64,000 nucleotides of DNA from Streptomyces marincola. Lineage in GTDB: Bacteria > Actinomycetota > Actinomycetes > Streptomycetales > Streptomycetaceae. Of the stretch, positions 27,356 through 35,777 are shown one piece after another. Position numbers and translations under genes: made by a program. The stretch is from NCBI RefSeq assembly GCF_020410765.1, contig NZ_CP084541.1:1483001-1547000 (forward strand), given 5' to 3'. The notes below the pieces were generated by a model. That model had not been told where the DNA came from. It searched no databases and worked only from the letters and a program-made list of their open reading frames with translations. Each line of letters starts with the position of its first letter. Position 1 is the first letter of the stretch.

Positions 27356-27879
27356 GGGTGCTGGTGACCGGCGGCGTCAGGTCGGGGAAGTCCCGGCACG
27401 CCGAGGCGCTGCTCGCGGGCCGCGCGGACGTGGCCTACGTGGCCCCCGGGCCCACGGCAGAGGAGGACCGCGACCCCGACTGGGCCGCCCGCGTCGCCGC
27501 GCACCGCGCGCGGCGCCCGCCCGGCTGGCGCACGCACGAGACCCGGGACGTCGCGGGCGTGCTCCGCGCGGCGCCCGGCCCCGTGCTCGTCGACTGCCTC
27601 GGCACCTGGCTCACCGGCGTCATCGACGGGCGCGGCCTGTGGGACGCGCCGGGCGAACGCGCCGCCGAGGCCGTGCACGCGCTGGTCGACGAGGTGGCCG
27701 AGGCGGTGCGCGCCGCCACCGACATCGTGCTGGTGACGAACGAGGTCGGGCTCGGCGTCGTTCCCTCGCACCGCTCGGGCCGGCTGTTCCGCGACCTGCT
27801 CGGGACCGTCAACCAGCGCGTCGCCGACGCGTGCGACGAGGTCCACCTGGTGATCGCGGGGCGCGTGCTCGTGCTGTGA
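27352..27879 (+). CDS. cobU: Adenosylcobinamide kinase / guanylyltransferase
   Basis: 175 residues with P-loop GGVRSGKSRHAE (Lys13), VLVDCLGTWLT and VTNEVGLGVVP, the landmarks of CobU/CobP. It phosphorylates adenosylcobinamide and adds GMP, preparing the lower ligand attachment. GTG start overlaps the cobK stop by 4 bp. Its last 71 bp overlap, tail to tail, the 3' end of cobD on the other strand. The sequence ends shortly after VIAGRVLVL, a normal end for the family. Confidence 0.94.
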   Translation: MRVLVTGGVRSGKSRHAEALLAGRADVAYVAPGPTAEEDRDPDWAARVAAHRARRPPGWRTHETRDVAGVLRAAPGPVLVDCLGTWLTGVIDGRGLWDAPGERAAEAVHALVDEVAEAVRAATDIVLVTNEVGLGVVPSHRSGRLFRDLLGTVNQRVADACDEVHLVIAGRVLVL

Positions 27880-28870
27880 CCCGCGCCCTGGCCCCGGCCC
27901 GCGCCCCGGCCAGGGCGGCGCCGGCCGCCAGCAGGGCCGCGCCCGCGTCGACCCGCCGCGCGAGCGCCACGGCCCTTGGGATGTCCGCCGCCCGCGCCTC
28001 GCGCCCGGTGCCGAGGACCGCCCGGTGCTCGGTGCGCGTTCCGTAGCGGTTGGTCCCGCCGAGCCGGACGCCGAGCGCCCCGGCGAAGGCCGCCTCGACG
28101 ACGCCCGCGTTCGGGCTCGGATGGGCGGCGGCGTCCGCGCGCCAGGTCGCCAGCGCCCGGCGCGTGCGGGCGGGCGCCCCGGCCGCAGCCGCCGCGAGCA
28201 GGCCGCTGAGCCGCGAACCCGGCAGGTTGAGCGCGTCGTCGAGCCGGGCCGAGGCCCAGCCGAACCGCTCGTACCTGGGGTTCCTGTGCCCCACCATCGC
28301 GTCGAGGGTGTTGGCGGCGCGGTGGCCGAGCAGCCCGGGGACACCGGCGAACGCGCCCCACACCAGGGGGGCGACGACGGCGTCCGAGGTGTTCTCGGCG
28401 ACCGACTCGACCACGGCCCTTGCGATGCCGCCCTCGTCGAGCCCCGTGGTGTCGCGCCCGACCAGGTGCGTGAGCCGCTGCCGCGCGGCGGGCAGGTCGC
28501 CGCGCACCAGGTGGGCGTGCACGGCGAGCGCCTCCCGTTCCAGCGACCGGCCGCCGAGCACCACCCAGGTCGCGGCGGCGGTGACCGCCGCGTGGGCGAG
28601 CGGGCCGCGTCCGCTGCCGCGGGCCGCGGCGCGCCCGGCCAGTGCCGCTCCCCCGACGAGCACGGCGGCGTACGCGGCGCCGCGCGCGCGGCTGTCGGCC
28701 CACATGCGCCGTTCCAGGGCCGAGGCCGCCGCGCCGAAGCCCGCCACCGGGTGGCGGCGGCGCGGGTCGCCCAGCAGCCGGTCGGCGGCGAAGCCGAGCA
28801 GCAGCCCGGCGGCGCGGGCGGCGAGCCGTTCGGTGGCGGACTGCGGCGCGGCGGTCGGGTCGGGGGTCAC
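27809..28870 (-). CDS. cobD: Adenosylcobinamide-phosphate synthase (CobD/CbiB)
   Basis: 353 residues, integral membrane protein joining aminopropanol phosphate to adenosylcobyric acid. Family blocks: GFAADRLLGDPRRRHPVAGFG, the strongly conserved ESVAENTSDAVVAPL, NTLDAMVGHRNPRYERFGW and HPSPNAGVVEAAFAGALGV. GTG start overlaps the cobB-cobC stop by 4 bp. The last 25 or so residues (Arg/Gly-rich) extend beyond the usual end and are encoded in the part that overlaps cobU on the opposite strand. Confidence 0.93.
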   Translation of the reverse strand: MTPDPTAAPQSATERLAARAAGLLLGFAADRLLGDPRRRHPVAGFGAAASALERRMWADSRARGAAYAAVLVGGAALAGRAAARGSGRGPLAHAAVTAAATWVVLGGRSLEREALAVHAHLVRGDLPAARQRLTHLVGRDTTGLDEGGIARAVVESVAENTSDAVVAPLVWGAFAGVPGLLGHRAANTLDAMVGHRNPRYERFGWASARLDDALNLPGSRLSGLLAAAAAGAPARTRRALATWRADAAAHPSPNAGVVEAAFAGALGVRLGGTNRYGTRTEHRAVLGTGREARAADIPRAVALARRVDAGAALLAAGAALAGARAGARARVTARARAPRSPGGPRRTRRRRAG

Positions 28871-31353
28871 GCGTGCGGCTCCCGCGGTGAACGGTCCTGG
28901 CCCGCCCGGCCGTTCAGGGAGTCGATGGCGGCCAGGAGCCGCCGGGTGCGCTCGGGCGGCCGGGCGGCGACGCGGACCCAGTCCCCGCCGAGTCCAGGGA
29001 AGGTGTCGGCCCTGCGCACGGCGATGCCGCGCTCCCGCAGCAGCGGGCGCGTGCCCTCCCCGAGCCGGGCGAGGACGAACGGCGCCGACGAGGCCACCAC
29101 GTCGAAGCCCCGGTCGCGCAGGCCGTCCGCGAGCAGGTCGCGCCACCGGGCGAGGGCCAGGGCCCGGTCGCGGGCGTCGGCCGCCGCCGCGTCCGAGCAG
29201 GCGGCGACCATCGCGTCGACGGCGGTCGTGGAGACCGACCAGGGCGGCTGAAGAGCGGCCAGTTCGCGGATCACCCCGGGGTCCGCGACCACGTACCCGG
29301 CGCGCACGCCGGGAATGGACCAGTGCTTGGTGAGGCTGCGGATCACCGCGACCCCGGTCAGGCGCTCGCGGACCAGCGACTGCGGCTCGCCGGGAACGGC
29401 GTCCATGAACGCCTCGTCGACCACGACGAGGCGCCCCGCGCGCCGCAGGCCGCGCAGCAGCCCGGCCGGGTGGAGCGCGCCCGTCGGATTGGTCGGGTTG
29501 CCGATGACGACGAGGTCCGCCTCCTCCGGCACGTCCGCCGGGTCGAGCGCGAACCCGTCGCCGGGACGGCACAGCACGCCGGTGACGCGGTGGCCCGCCT
29601 GTTCGAGCGCGGCGTGCGGCTCGGTGAACTGCGGGTGGACGACCACGGGCAGCCGCCACTCGCGCAGGCGCGCCACGAGGGTGAACGCCTCGGCGGCGCC
29701 CGCCGTGGGGAGCACGTCGCGCTCCTCGCGCCCGTGGTGCCGGGCGATGGCGGCCCTGGCCGGCGCCGGGTCCGGGTACTCCGCGACCCGGTCGAGGCTG
29801 CGCCGCAGCGCCCGGTCCAGCCACGCGGGCCGCGCGCCCTCGTACACGTTGACGGCGAAGTCGAGCAGCCCGGGGGCCGTTTCCCTGTCCCCGTGGTGGC
29901 GCAGCGGGTCGGGCACCCGCTCGTCGCCGCGTGGCCGCGCGGAAGTGCTCCCGGCTGTCGGCTCGGGCGGCGCGGCGGCCGTGGCGTGCGGCGAGGCGGC
30001 GTGGACGGCGTCGGCGAACCGCTGCGCGAGCCGCGGGTGGCCGGCCCAGTGGACGTGCAGGTACGAGGCGTGGCACGTGGCCGACGCGAACCCCGTGGCC
30101 TCGCCGTCGACCCGCCAGGCCGCAGCGGAGCCGGCCGCGGGCACGGCCCGCGTGCGGTGGAACTCGTGCCCGGTGACCTGCTCCCCCGCGCGGGTGAGCA
30201 GGCTGTCCGCGGCGGCCGTCGCGACGGGGTAGCGCAGGGTGAGGCGGTCGGTCATGGCCGTTTCCGTCGGCAGCACCCCGGCCATGGGGGCGCCGTCGAG
30301 GGACGCGGCGAGGTAGAGCAGCCCCGCGCACTCCGCGACCGTGGGGACGCCGCCGCGCACGGCGGCGCGCAGGTCGTGCAGGAGGGCGCGGTTGGCGGCG
30401 AGGTCGGCCGCGTAGACCTCGGGGAAGCCGCCGCCGAGGTAGATGCCCCGGGTGTGCGGGGGCAGCGCGGTGTCGGTGAGCGGGTCGAACGGGACGACCG
30501 CGCAGCCGGCCGCCGTCAGCAGCTCCTCGGTCTCGGCGTACCGGAACGTGAAGGCGCGCCCGCCCGCCACGGCGACCACGGGCCGCCCTCCCCCGGGCGC
30601 GGCGACCTCGCGGCCCGGGTCCCAGGGCGTCGCGCCGAGCCCGGGTGCCGCGCGGGCGACCGCGAGCAGCCCGTCGAGGTCGAGGTGGCGGGCCATCCGC
30701 TCGCCGAGGCGCGCGACCAGCTCCTCGGGGGCCGCGCGTTCGGCCGCGGGGACGAGCCCCAGGTGGCGCGAGGGCGTGAACAGCCCGTCCTCGCGCGGCA
30801 CGACGCCGAGGACGGGCAGCCCGGCGCGTTCGAGCGCGCGCTGGATCTCGGCGGTGTTGCGGGCCGAGACCGCCCGGTTCAGCACGACGCCGGCCACGTC
30901 GACGCCGGGGTCGTAGGCGGCCATGCCGAGCGCCACGGCGGCGGCGGAACGGGACTGCCCCGCGATGTCGACGACGAGCACCACCGGGGTGCGGGTCAGC
31001 GCCGCGACGTGGGCGGAGGACGCGAAGCCGTCCGTGCCGAGCCGGCCGTCGTGCAGCCCCATCACCCCCTCGACCACGGCGACATGGGCGCCCGCCGCGC
31101 CGTGCAGCAGAAGCGGAACGACCCGTTCCGCTCCGACGAGGTGCGGGTCGAGGTTGCGGCCCGGCCGGCCGGTGGCCAGCGCGTGGTAGCCGGGGTCGAT
31201 GTAGTCGGGGCCCACCTTGTGGCCGCTGACCTCGTGCCCGGCCGCGCGCAGGGCGGCCATCAGGCCGGTGGCGACGGTGGTCTTGCCCTGCCCGGAGGCG
31301 GGGGCCGAGACCATCAGGCGCGGCAGCCGCCGGGCCCCGGGCTCACCACTCAA
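28867..31353 (-). CDS. Fusion of cobyrinate a,c-diamide synthase and CobC-like PLP decarboxylase
   Basis: 828 residues. About 1-465 is CobB/CbiA: P-loop SAPASGQGKTT, HKVGPDYIDPGYH, and amidotransferase Cys in VAECAGLLYLA; it amidates the a and c side chains with glutamine and ATP. A Pro/Ala/Thr-rich linker (about 465-500) leads to a class I/II aminotransferase-fold domain with VIGNPTNPTG and the PLP Lys in SLTKHWSIPG, like threonine-phosphate decarboxylase CobC, which makes the aminopropanol linker. These are usually separate genes. The start is probably TTG 31353 overlapping the cobO stop by 11 bp; ATG 31314 would remove 13 residues. Confidence 0.92.
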   Translation of the reverse strand: MSGEPGARRLPRLMVSAPASGQGKTTVATGLMAALRAAGHEVSGHKVGPDYIDPGYHALATGRPGRNLDPHLVGAERVVPLLLHGAAGAHVAVVEGVMGLHDGRLGTDGFASSAHVAALTRTPVVLVVDIAGQSRSAAAVALGMAAYDPGVDVAGVVLNRAVSARNTAEIQRALERAGLPVLGVVPREDGLFTPSRHLGLVPAAERAAPEELVARLGERMARHLDLDGLLAVARAAPGLGATPWDPGREVAAPGGGRPVVAVAGGRAFTFRYAETEELLTAAGCAVVPFDPLTDTALPPHTRGIYLGGGFPEVYAADLAANRALLHDLRAAVRGGVPTVAECAGLLYLAASLDGAPMAGVLPTETAMTDRLTLRYPVATAAADSLLTRAGEQVTGHEFHRTRAVPAAGSAAAWRVDGEATGFASATCHASYLHVHWAGHPRLAQRFADAVHAASPHATAAAPPEPTAGSTSARPRGDERVPDPLRHHGDRETAPGLLDFAVNVYEGARPAWLDRALRRSLDRVAEYPDPAPARAAIARHHGREERDVLPTAGAAEAFTLVARLREWRLPVVVHPQFTEPHAALEQAGHRVTGVLCRPGDGFALDPADVPEEADLVVIGNPTNPTGALHPAGLLRGLRRAGRLVVVDEAFMDAVPGEPQSLVRERLTGVAVIRSLTKHWSIPGVRAGYVVADPGVIRELAALQPPWSVSTTAVDAMVAACSDAAAADARDRALALARWRDLLADGLRDRGFDVVASSAPFVLARLGEGTRPLLRERGIAVRRADTFPGLGGDWVRVAARPPERTRRLLAAIDSLNGRAGQDRSPREPHA

Positions 31354-31957
31354 TGCCCCGCTGCCCCTTCTGCCCCGCGTCCATGGGATGCCTGACCTTG
31401 GTCATGTCGGTGACCAGGTCGGCGGCGGCGACCAGCCGCGGGTCGGCCCCGCGCCCGGTGATGACGACGTGCTGGTGCCCCGGCCGCGCGGCCAGGGTGC
31501 GCACGACGTCCTCCGCGTCGACCCAGCCCCAGGCCATCGGGTAGGTGAACTCGTCGAGCACGAGCAGGTCGTGGGTCTCCTCGGCCAGGCGGCGCTTGAT
31601 CTCCGCCCAGCCCTCGGCGGCGGCAGCGGCGTGGTCCTCGGCGTCGCCCCGCTTGCGGGCCCAGGACCAGCCGGAGCCCATCTTGTGCCACTCGACGGGC
31701 CCGCCCTCGCCCGTCTCCTCGTGCAGCCGGCCGAGCCGTTCGAGCACGGTCTGCTCACCGACGCGCCACTTCGCGGACTTGACGAACTGGAACACTCCGA
31801 TGCGCCAGCCCTGGTTCCAGCCGCGCAGCGCCAGGCCGAACGCGGCGGTCGACTTGCCCTTGCCGTCGCCCGTGTGCACGACGACGAGGGGGCGTTGGCG
31901 CCGCTGCCGCGTGGTCAGTCCGTCGTCGGGGACGTTCACCGGCCTGCCCTCGGGCAT
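31343..31957 (-). CDS. cobO: Corrinoid adenosyltransferase
   Basis: 204 residues. P-loop VVVHTGDGKGKSTAAFG, FQFVKSAKWRVGE, LLVLDEFTYPMAWGW and the late VITGRGADPRL are the CobO/BtuR signature. It transfers the adenosyl group from ATP to cob(I)yrinic acid a,c-diamide. ATG shares one base with the chelatase stop (TGATG). Confidence 0.95.
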   Translation of the reverse strand: MPEGRPVNVPDDGLTTRQRRQRPLVVVHTGDGKGKSTAAFGLALRGWNQGWRIGVFQFVKSAKWRVGEQTVLERLGRLHEETGEGGPVEWHKMGSGWSWARKRGDAEDHAAAAAEGWAEIKRRLAEETHDLLVLDEFTYPMAWGWVDAEDVVRTLAARPGHQHVVITGRGADPRLVAAADLVTDMTKVRHPMDAGQKGQRGIEW

Positions 31958-34050
31958 CAGGCCGCCCCCCTCAGGCCGCCGGTGCGGTCGCGGACGGTCC
32001 CGGCGAGCACGTCCGCGCCGACCTCGGCGACGGGCAGGTGCTCGGCGCCGAGCCGGCGCGCGAGGTCGGCGGCGAGGCCGAGCCGCAGCGGGCCGGTCTC
32101 GCTGTCGACGACCACGGAGGTGACGCCGGAGGCGGCGACGTGCTCCGCCGCCAGGCGCGACCGGGCGAGCGCGTCGGGGCCGCCCGTGGCCCGGCCGTCG
32201 GTGACGACGACGAGCAGGGGGCGCAGGCGCGGATCGCGCAGCCGTTCCCGCCGCAGGACCCGGTCGGATTCGAGCAGGCCCTCGGCCAGCGGCGTGCGGC
32301 CCCCGGCCGGCAGTTCGTCGAGGCGGAGGGCGGCGATCTCCACCGAGTGGGTCGGCGGCAGGACGAGGTCGGCCCGCGGGCCGCGGAACGTCACGAGGCC
32401 GACCTTGTCCCGGCGCCGGTAGGCGTCGAGGAGGAGCGAGAGGATCGCGGTCTTGACCTGGGTCATGCGCTTGCGCGCGGCCATGGAGCCGGACGCGTCG
32501 ACGCAGAACAGCACCAGGTTGGCCTCGCGGCCCTCGCGCACGGCGTGGCGCAGGTCCTCGGCGCGCAGCCTGGGCCGCCCGCCGGCCGGCCCGCGCGCGG
32601 GCTGGGCGCCGGCGGCGGCGCGCAGCGTCTCGACGAGGTGCAGGGATCCCGGCGTTCCGTCGGCGCGGCGCGCGCCGACCCGGGTGCCGGTCTCGGCGCG
32701 CGCCCGGCTGCGCCGCCCGGCGGCGCCGTCGCCGAGGCCGCGCACGGTCAGCAGCCGGGGCCGGTAGGGCGTCGCGGCCCGCACGGTCGTCGACCCGCTC
32801 TCGTCCTGGCCTTGCGGCGGCGTGGCCGCGGGGGCGCCCGGCGCGTTCCCTTCCGCGTCGTGGTGCGCGGCGCCCCCGCCCGGCCCGTCGCCCTCGCCCG
32901 CGCCGTCGCCCCGGTCCGCCGGGGCGGGCTCGCCGGGCGCGTCCCGGCCGTCCCCCGGCCCCGGGGGCTCGGGGTCGTCGCCAGGCGCGGGGCCGCCCGG
33001 TGGCGGTGGCGGCGGGTCGGCGTCGCCGAGCAGTTCGTCCAGCAGGTCCTCGTCGAGCCCCGGGGCGTCGAACGGCTTGCGCCGCCGCCGGTGCGGCAGC
33101 GCGAGGACCGCGGCCCTGCGGATGTCGGCGCGGGTCACCTCGTCCCTGCCCTCCCACGCGGCGTGGGCGACGGCGGTCCTGGCGGTGACGATGTCGGCGC
33201 GCAGCCCGTCCACGTCGAAGGCGGCGCACACCTCGGCTATCTTCAGCAGCGCCGCGTCGCCAAGGCGCACGTTCCCGACGTGCGCGCGCGCCGCCTCGAT
33301 CCGTTCCGTGAGCGCGGCGTCGGCCGCCCGGTAGCGCGCGGCGAACGCGCCGGGGTCGGTGTCGTGGGCGATCCGCCGCCTGACCACCTCGGCGCGCAGC
33401 CGCGGCTCCCTGGGCGCCGCCACCTCGACGGTCAGCCCGAACCGGTCGAGCAACTGCGGTCGCAGCTCGCCCTCCTCCGGGTTCATCGTGCCGATGAGCA
33501 CGAACCGGGCGGCGTGCTCGACGGAGACGCCGTCCCGTTCGACCGTGGCGCGGCCCATCGCGGCGGCGTCGAGCAGCAGGTCGACGAGGTGGTCGTGCAG
33601 CAGGTTGACCTCGTCCGCGTACAGGATGCCCCGGTGGGCGCGGGCGAGCAGGCCGGGCTCGAACTCGACCTTGCCCTGGGCCAGCGCGCGCTCCAGGTGG
33701 AGCGAGCCGAGGACGCGGTCCTCGGTGGCGCCCACCGGCAGTTCGACGAGCCGCACGGGCCGCGTCTCGGTGGCGGCGTCCGCGGGGAACGGGCCGTCGG
33801 GCGAGGCGGCGCCCGGGTCGTGCGGGTCGCTGGAGAAGCGGTCCCCCGCCACGACGTCGATGGGCGGCAGCACGGCCGCGAGCGCGCGCACCGCGGTCGA
33901 CTTGGCGGTGCCCTTCTCGCCCCGGATGAGCACGCCGCCGATGTCCGGGGAGACGGTGGTGAGGATCAGCGCCAGACCCATGTCGTCGAGTCCGCCGGGG
34001 TGCCCGGCGTCGCAGCCGAGAACCGCGGAAAAGGGGTACTGCGTCGGCAT
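31957..34050 (-). CDS. Magnesium/cobalt chelatase ATPase, ChlI-ChlD fusion
   Basis: 697 residues. About 1-340 is an AAA+ domain (Walker A GEKGTAKST at 44-52, GILYADEVNLL as Walker B, GTMNPEEGELRPQLLDRFG as sensor region). About 345-440 is an acidic Pro/Gly linker. About 490-690 is a von Willebrand A domain with MIDAS motif DASGSM. It replaces the CobS-CobT pair and should power cobalt insertion by CobN. No chlorophyll genes are present, and the cobalamin riboswitch ahead supports the cobalt role. ATG with GGGAG 6 bp upstream. First gene of the minus-strand operon chelatase-cobO-cobB/C-cobD. Confidence 0.93.
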   Translation of the reverse strand: MPTQYPFSAVLGCDAGHPGGLDDMGLALILTTVSPDIGGVLIRGEKGTAKSTAVRALAAVLPPIDVVAGDRFSSDPHDPGAASPDGPFPADAATETRPVRLVELPVGATEDRVLGSLHLERALAQGKVEFEPGLLARAHRGILYADEVNLLHDHLVDLLLDAAAMGRATVERDGVSVEHAARFVLIGTMNPEEGELRPQLLDRFGLTVEVAAPREPRLRAEVVRRRIAHDTDPGAFAARYRAADAALTERIEAARAHVGNVRLGDAALLKIAEVCAAFDVDGLRADIVTARTAVAHAAWEGRDEVTRADIRRAAVLALPHRRRRKPFDAPGLDEDLLDELLGDADPPPPPPGGPAPGDDPEPPGPGDGRDAPGEPAPADRGDGAGEGDGPGGGAAHHDAEGNAPGAPAATPPQGQDESGSTTVRAATPYRPRLLTVRGLGDGAAGRRSRARAETGTRVGARRADGTPGSLHLVETLRAAAGAQPARGPAGGRPRLRAEDLRHAVREGREANLVLFCVDASGSMAARKRMTQVKTAILSLLLDAYRRRDKVGLVTFRGPRADLVLPPTHSVEIAALRLDELPAGGRTPLAEGLLESDRVLRRERLRDPRLRPLLVVVTDGRATGGPDALARSRLAAEHVAASGVTSVVVDSETGPLRLGLAADLARRLGAEHLPVAEVGADVLAGTVRDRTGGLRGAA

Positions 34051-34087
34051 GTGAGGCTCCCGCTCGCTTCGCCATCCTCAAGTGGTC

Positions 34088-34250
34088 GGCGCGAGGCCGG
34101 TCTTCGGACTTGCCGGGTCCCTGCTCGACGTGAGCGGGCCTGGTTCACCGCAGCGGGCCTGTGCCGGAATCTCACCGGCTTCCCAGATTCTCCCCACCGG
34201 CCTGCCCCGCCGTTTCCGACGGCTGGACCACTGGGGCACCTCGTGCCTTT
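34088..34250 (-). ncRNA. Cobalamin riboswitch upstream of the chelatase operon
   Basis: On the minus strand: GAGGTGCCCCAGTGG, GGGAAGCCGGTGAGA, TCCGGCACAGGCCCGCTGC and AAGTCCGAAGACCGGCC, ending about 40 bp before the chelatase ATG. TATCGT (34264-34259) is a likely -10. The promoter and 5' part overlap the region just upstream of cobL on the opposite strand. Confidence 0.9.
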
Positions 34251-34276
34251 CGGCGTTCACGATAGCCTCTCGCCCC

Positions 34277-35524
34277 ATGACGGACGCCAGGGGAGTGCCC
34301 GCGGACCCGGAGGACCGGCCGCGCATCACGGTCGTCGGCATCGGCGCGGACGGCTGGAACGGGCTGCCGCCGCGGCTGCGGGCCGCCGTGCGGGACGCCC
34401 GCGTCCTCCTGGGCGGTCGCAGGCACCTGGGCCTGGTGCCGCCCGTTCCCGGGCAGCGGCGCGAGACGTGGCCCACGCCGCTGCGCGAGGGGCTTCCCGC
34501 CCTGCTCGACGCGCTCGGGGCCGGGCCCGTCGTCGCCCTGGCCTCGGGCGACCCGCTGGTGTCGGGCGTCGGCTCGACGCTCGTCGACCTGCTCGGCGCG
34601 GACGCGGTCTCGATCGAGCCGGCGGTCTCCTCCGTGGCCCTGGCACGGGCCCGCATGGGCTGGCCGGCCGAGAGCGCGGACGTGCTGACGCTGGTCGGCC
34701 GCGACCCGCACCTGCTGCTGCGCGCGCTCGCCCCCGGCCACCGCCTCCTGGTCCTCTCCCCCGACCGGAACGGCCCCGCCGCGGTCGCGGGCCTCCTGGC
34801 CGGCGCCGGGTACGGCGCGAGCACGATGACGCTCCTCGGCGACCTCGGCGCGGACACGGAGTCGCGCAGGGCGGCGACGGCCGCCGACTGGCTCGCCGCC
34901 CCGCCGCCCGAGGTACCCGCGCTGCACGTGCTCGCCCTCGACCTGCGCGGTCCCGGCGTCAGCTGGGCCACCGGGCTGCCGGACGACGCGTACGAGCACG
35001 ACGGCCAGCTCACCCGGCGCGACCTGCGCGCGGCGGCGCTCGCGCGGCTCGCGCCCGCGCCGGGCGCGCACCTGTGGGACGTGGGCGCGGGGGCCGGTTC
35101 CGTCGGCATCGAGTGGCTGCGGACCCACCCGGCCTGCCGGGCGAGCGCGGTCGAGGCCAGGCCAGAGCGGGCGGCGCGCGTCCGGCGCAACGCGCGGCGG
35201 CTGGGCGTTCCCGCGCTCGCCGTGGTCGAGGGCACGGCGCCCGAGGCGCTCGCGGGCCTGCCCGCGCCGGACGCGATCTTCGTGGGGGGCGGGGCGAGCC
35301 GGGCGGGCGTGCTGGACGCGTGCCTGGCCGCGCTGCGCCCCGGCGGGCGCCTGGTGGTGCACGGCGTGACGCTGGAGACCGAACGGGCGCTCGCCGACGC
35401 CTACCTGGCGCACGGCGGCGAGTTGTCCCGCCTGACGGCGGAGAGCGCCGCGCCGCTGGGCGCGTTCACGGGCTGGACCCCGGCGCGGACCGTCACCCAG
35501 TGGGCGTGGACGCGCCGCCACTGA
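34277..35524 (+). CDS. cobL: Precorrin-6Y C5,15-methyltransferase (decarboxylating)
   Basis: 415 residues, fusion of CbiE-like (about 15-205, tetrapyrrole methyltransferase, ALASGDPLVSGVGSTL) and CbiT-like (about 225-415, Rossmann SAM site LWDVGAGAGSVGIEWLR and the DAIFVGGG motif) domains. It methylates C5 and C15 of precorrin-6B and decarboxylates the acetate side chain at C12. The frame is open upstream in the antisense riboswitch region; ATG 34277 begins the family domain. No good ribosome site is seen, so the message may be leaderless. No own riboswitch is present on this strand, which makes it the one cob gene here without an obvious B12 switch. Confidence 0.94.
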   Translation: MTDARGVPADPEDRPRITVVGIGADGWNGLPPRLRAAVRDARVLLGGRRHLGLVPPVPGQRRETWPTPLREGLPALLDALGAGPVVALASGDPLVSGVGSTLVDLLGADAVSIEPAVSSVALARARMGWPAESADVLTLVGRDPHLLLRALAPGHRLLVLSPDRNGPAAVAGLLAGAGYGASTMTLLGDLGADTESRRAATAADWLAAPPPEVPALHVLALDLRGPGVSWATGLPDDAYEHDGQLTRRDLRAAALARLAPAPGAHLWDVGAGAGSVGIEWLRTHPACRASAVEARPERAARVRRNARRLGVPALAVVEGTAPEALAGLPAPDAIFVGGGASRAGVLDACLAALRPGGRLVVHGVTLETERALADAYLAHGGELSRLTAESAAPLGAFTGWTPARTVTQWAWTRRH

Positions 35525-35545
35525 GCCCGCCGGGGCGGCCACGGG

Positions 35546-35573
35546 GGTTGAGGAACATCGGAACGAAAACCGG
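35546..35573 (+). repeat. Left terminal inverted repeat of the island
   Basis: 28 bp beginning GGTTGAGGAACA and carrying GGAACGAAAAC; differs from the right copy at two positions (35558 and 35571). It begins 21 bp after the cobL stop codon. Confidence 0.7.
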
Positions 35574-35610
35574 TGCTGGGGGTTCGTCGGCCCTTGTGGG
35601 CGGCTGACGG

Positions 35611-35760
35611 ATGCTCTACGAGACGGCCGCCCGGGCCGAGGAAATCCTCGGGCCGAATATCGAGAACTTCGACTTGGCCGGGCCGGAGAACATCCGCCGC
35701 TGCTTCAGCCGCCTCCCGAGGCAATCGCCGAACTCACCAGCCTGCTCGCGCCCGGTGGCG
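35611..35760 (+). pseudogene. Tyrosine recombinase (integrase) fragment
   Basis: The translation MLYETAARAEEILGPNIENF matches the catalytic-core block of phage-type integrases around the first catalytic Arg (LYETAARAEEIL). The similarity stops after about 25 residues. A second frame just after it reads PPPEAIAELTSLLAPGG, which may come from another truncated gene. There is no start site and no remaining active-site His-x-x-Arg or Tyr. It is a remnant, consistent with a decayed mobile element. Confidence 0.55.
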
Positions 35761-35777
35761 GCATGCGGTGACGACGC

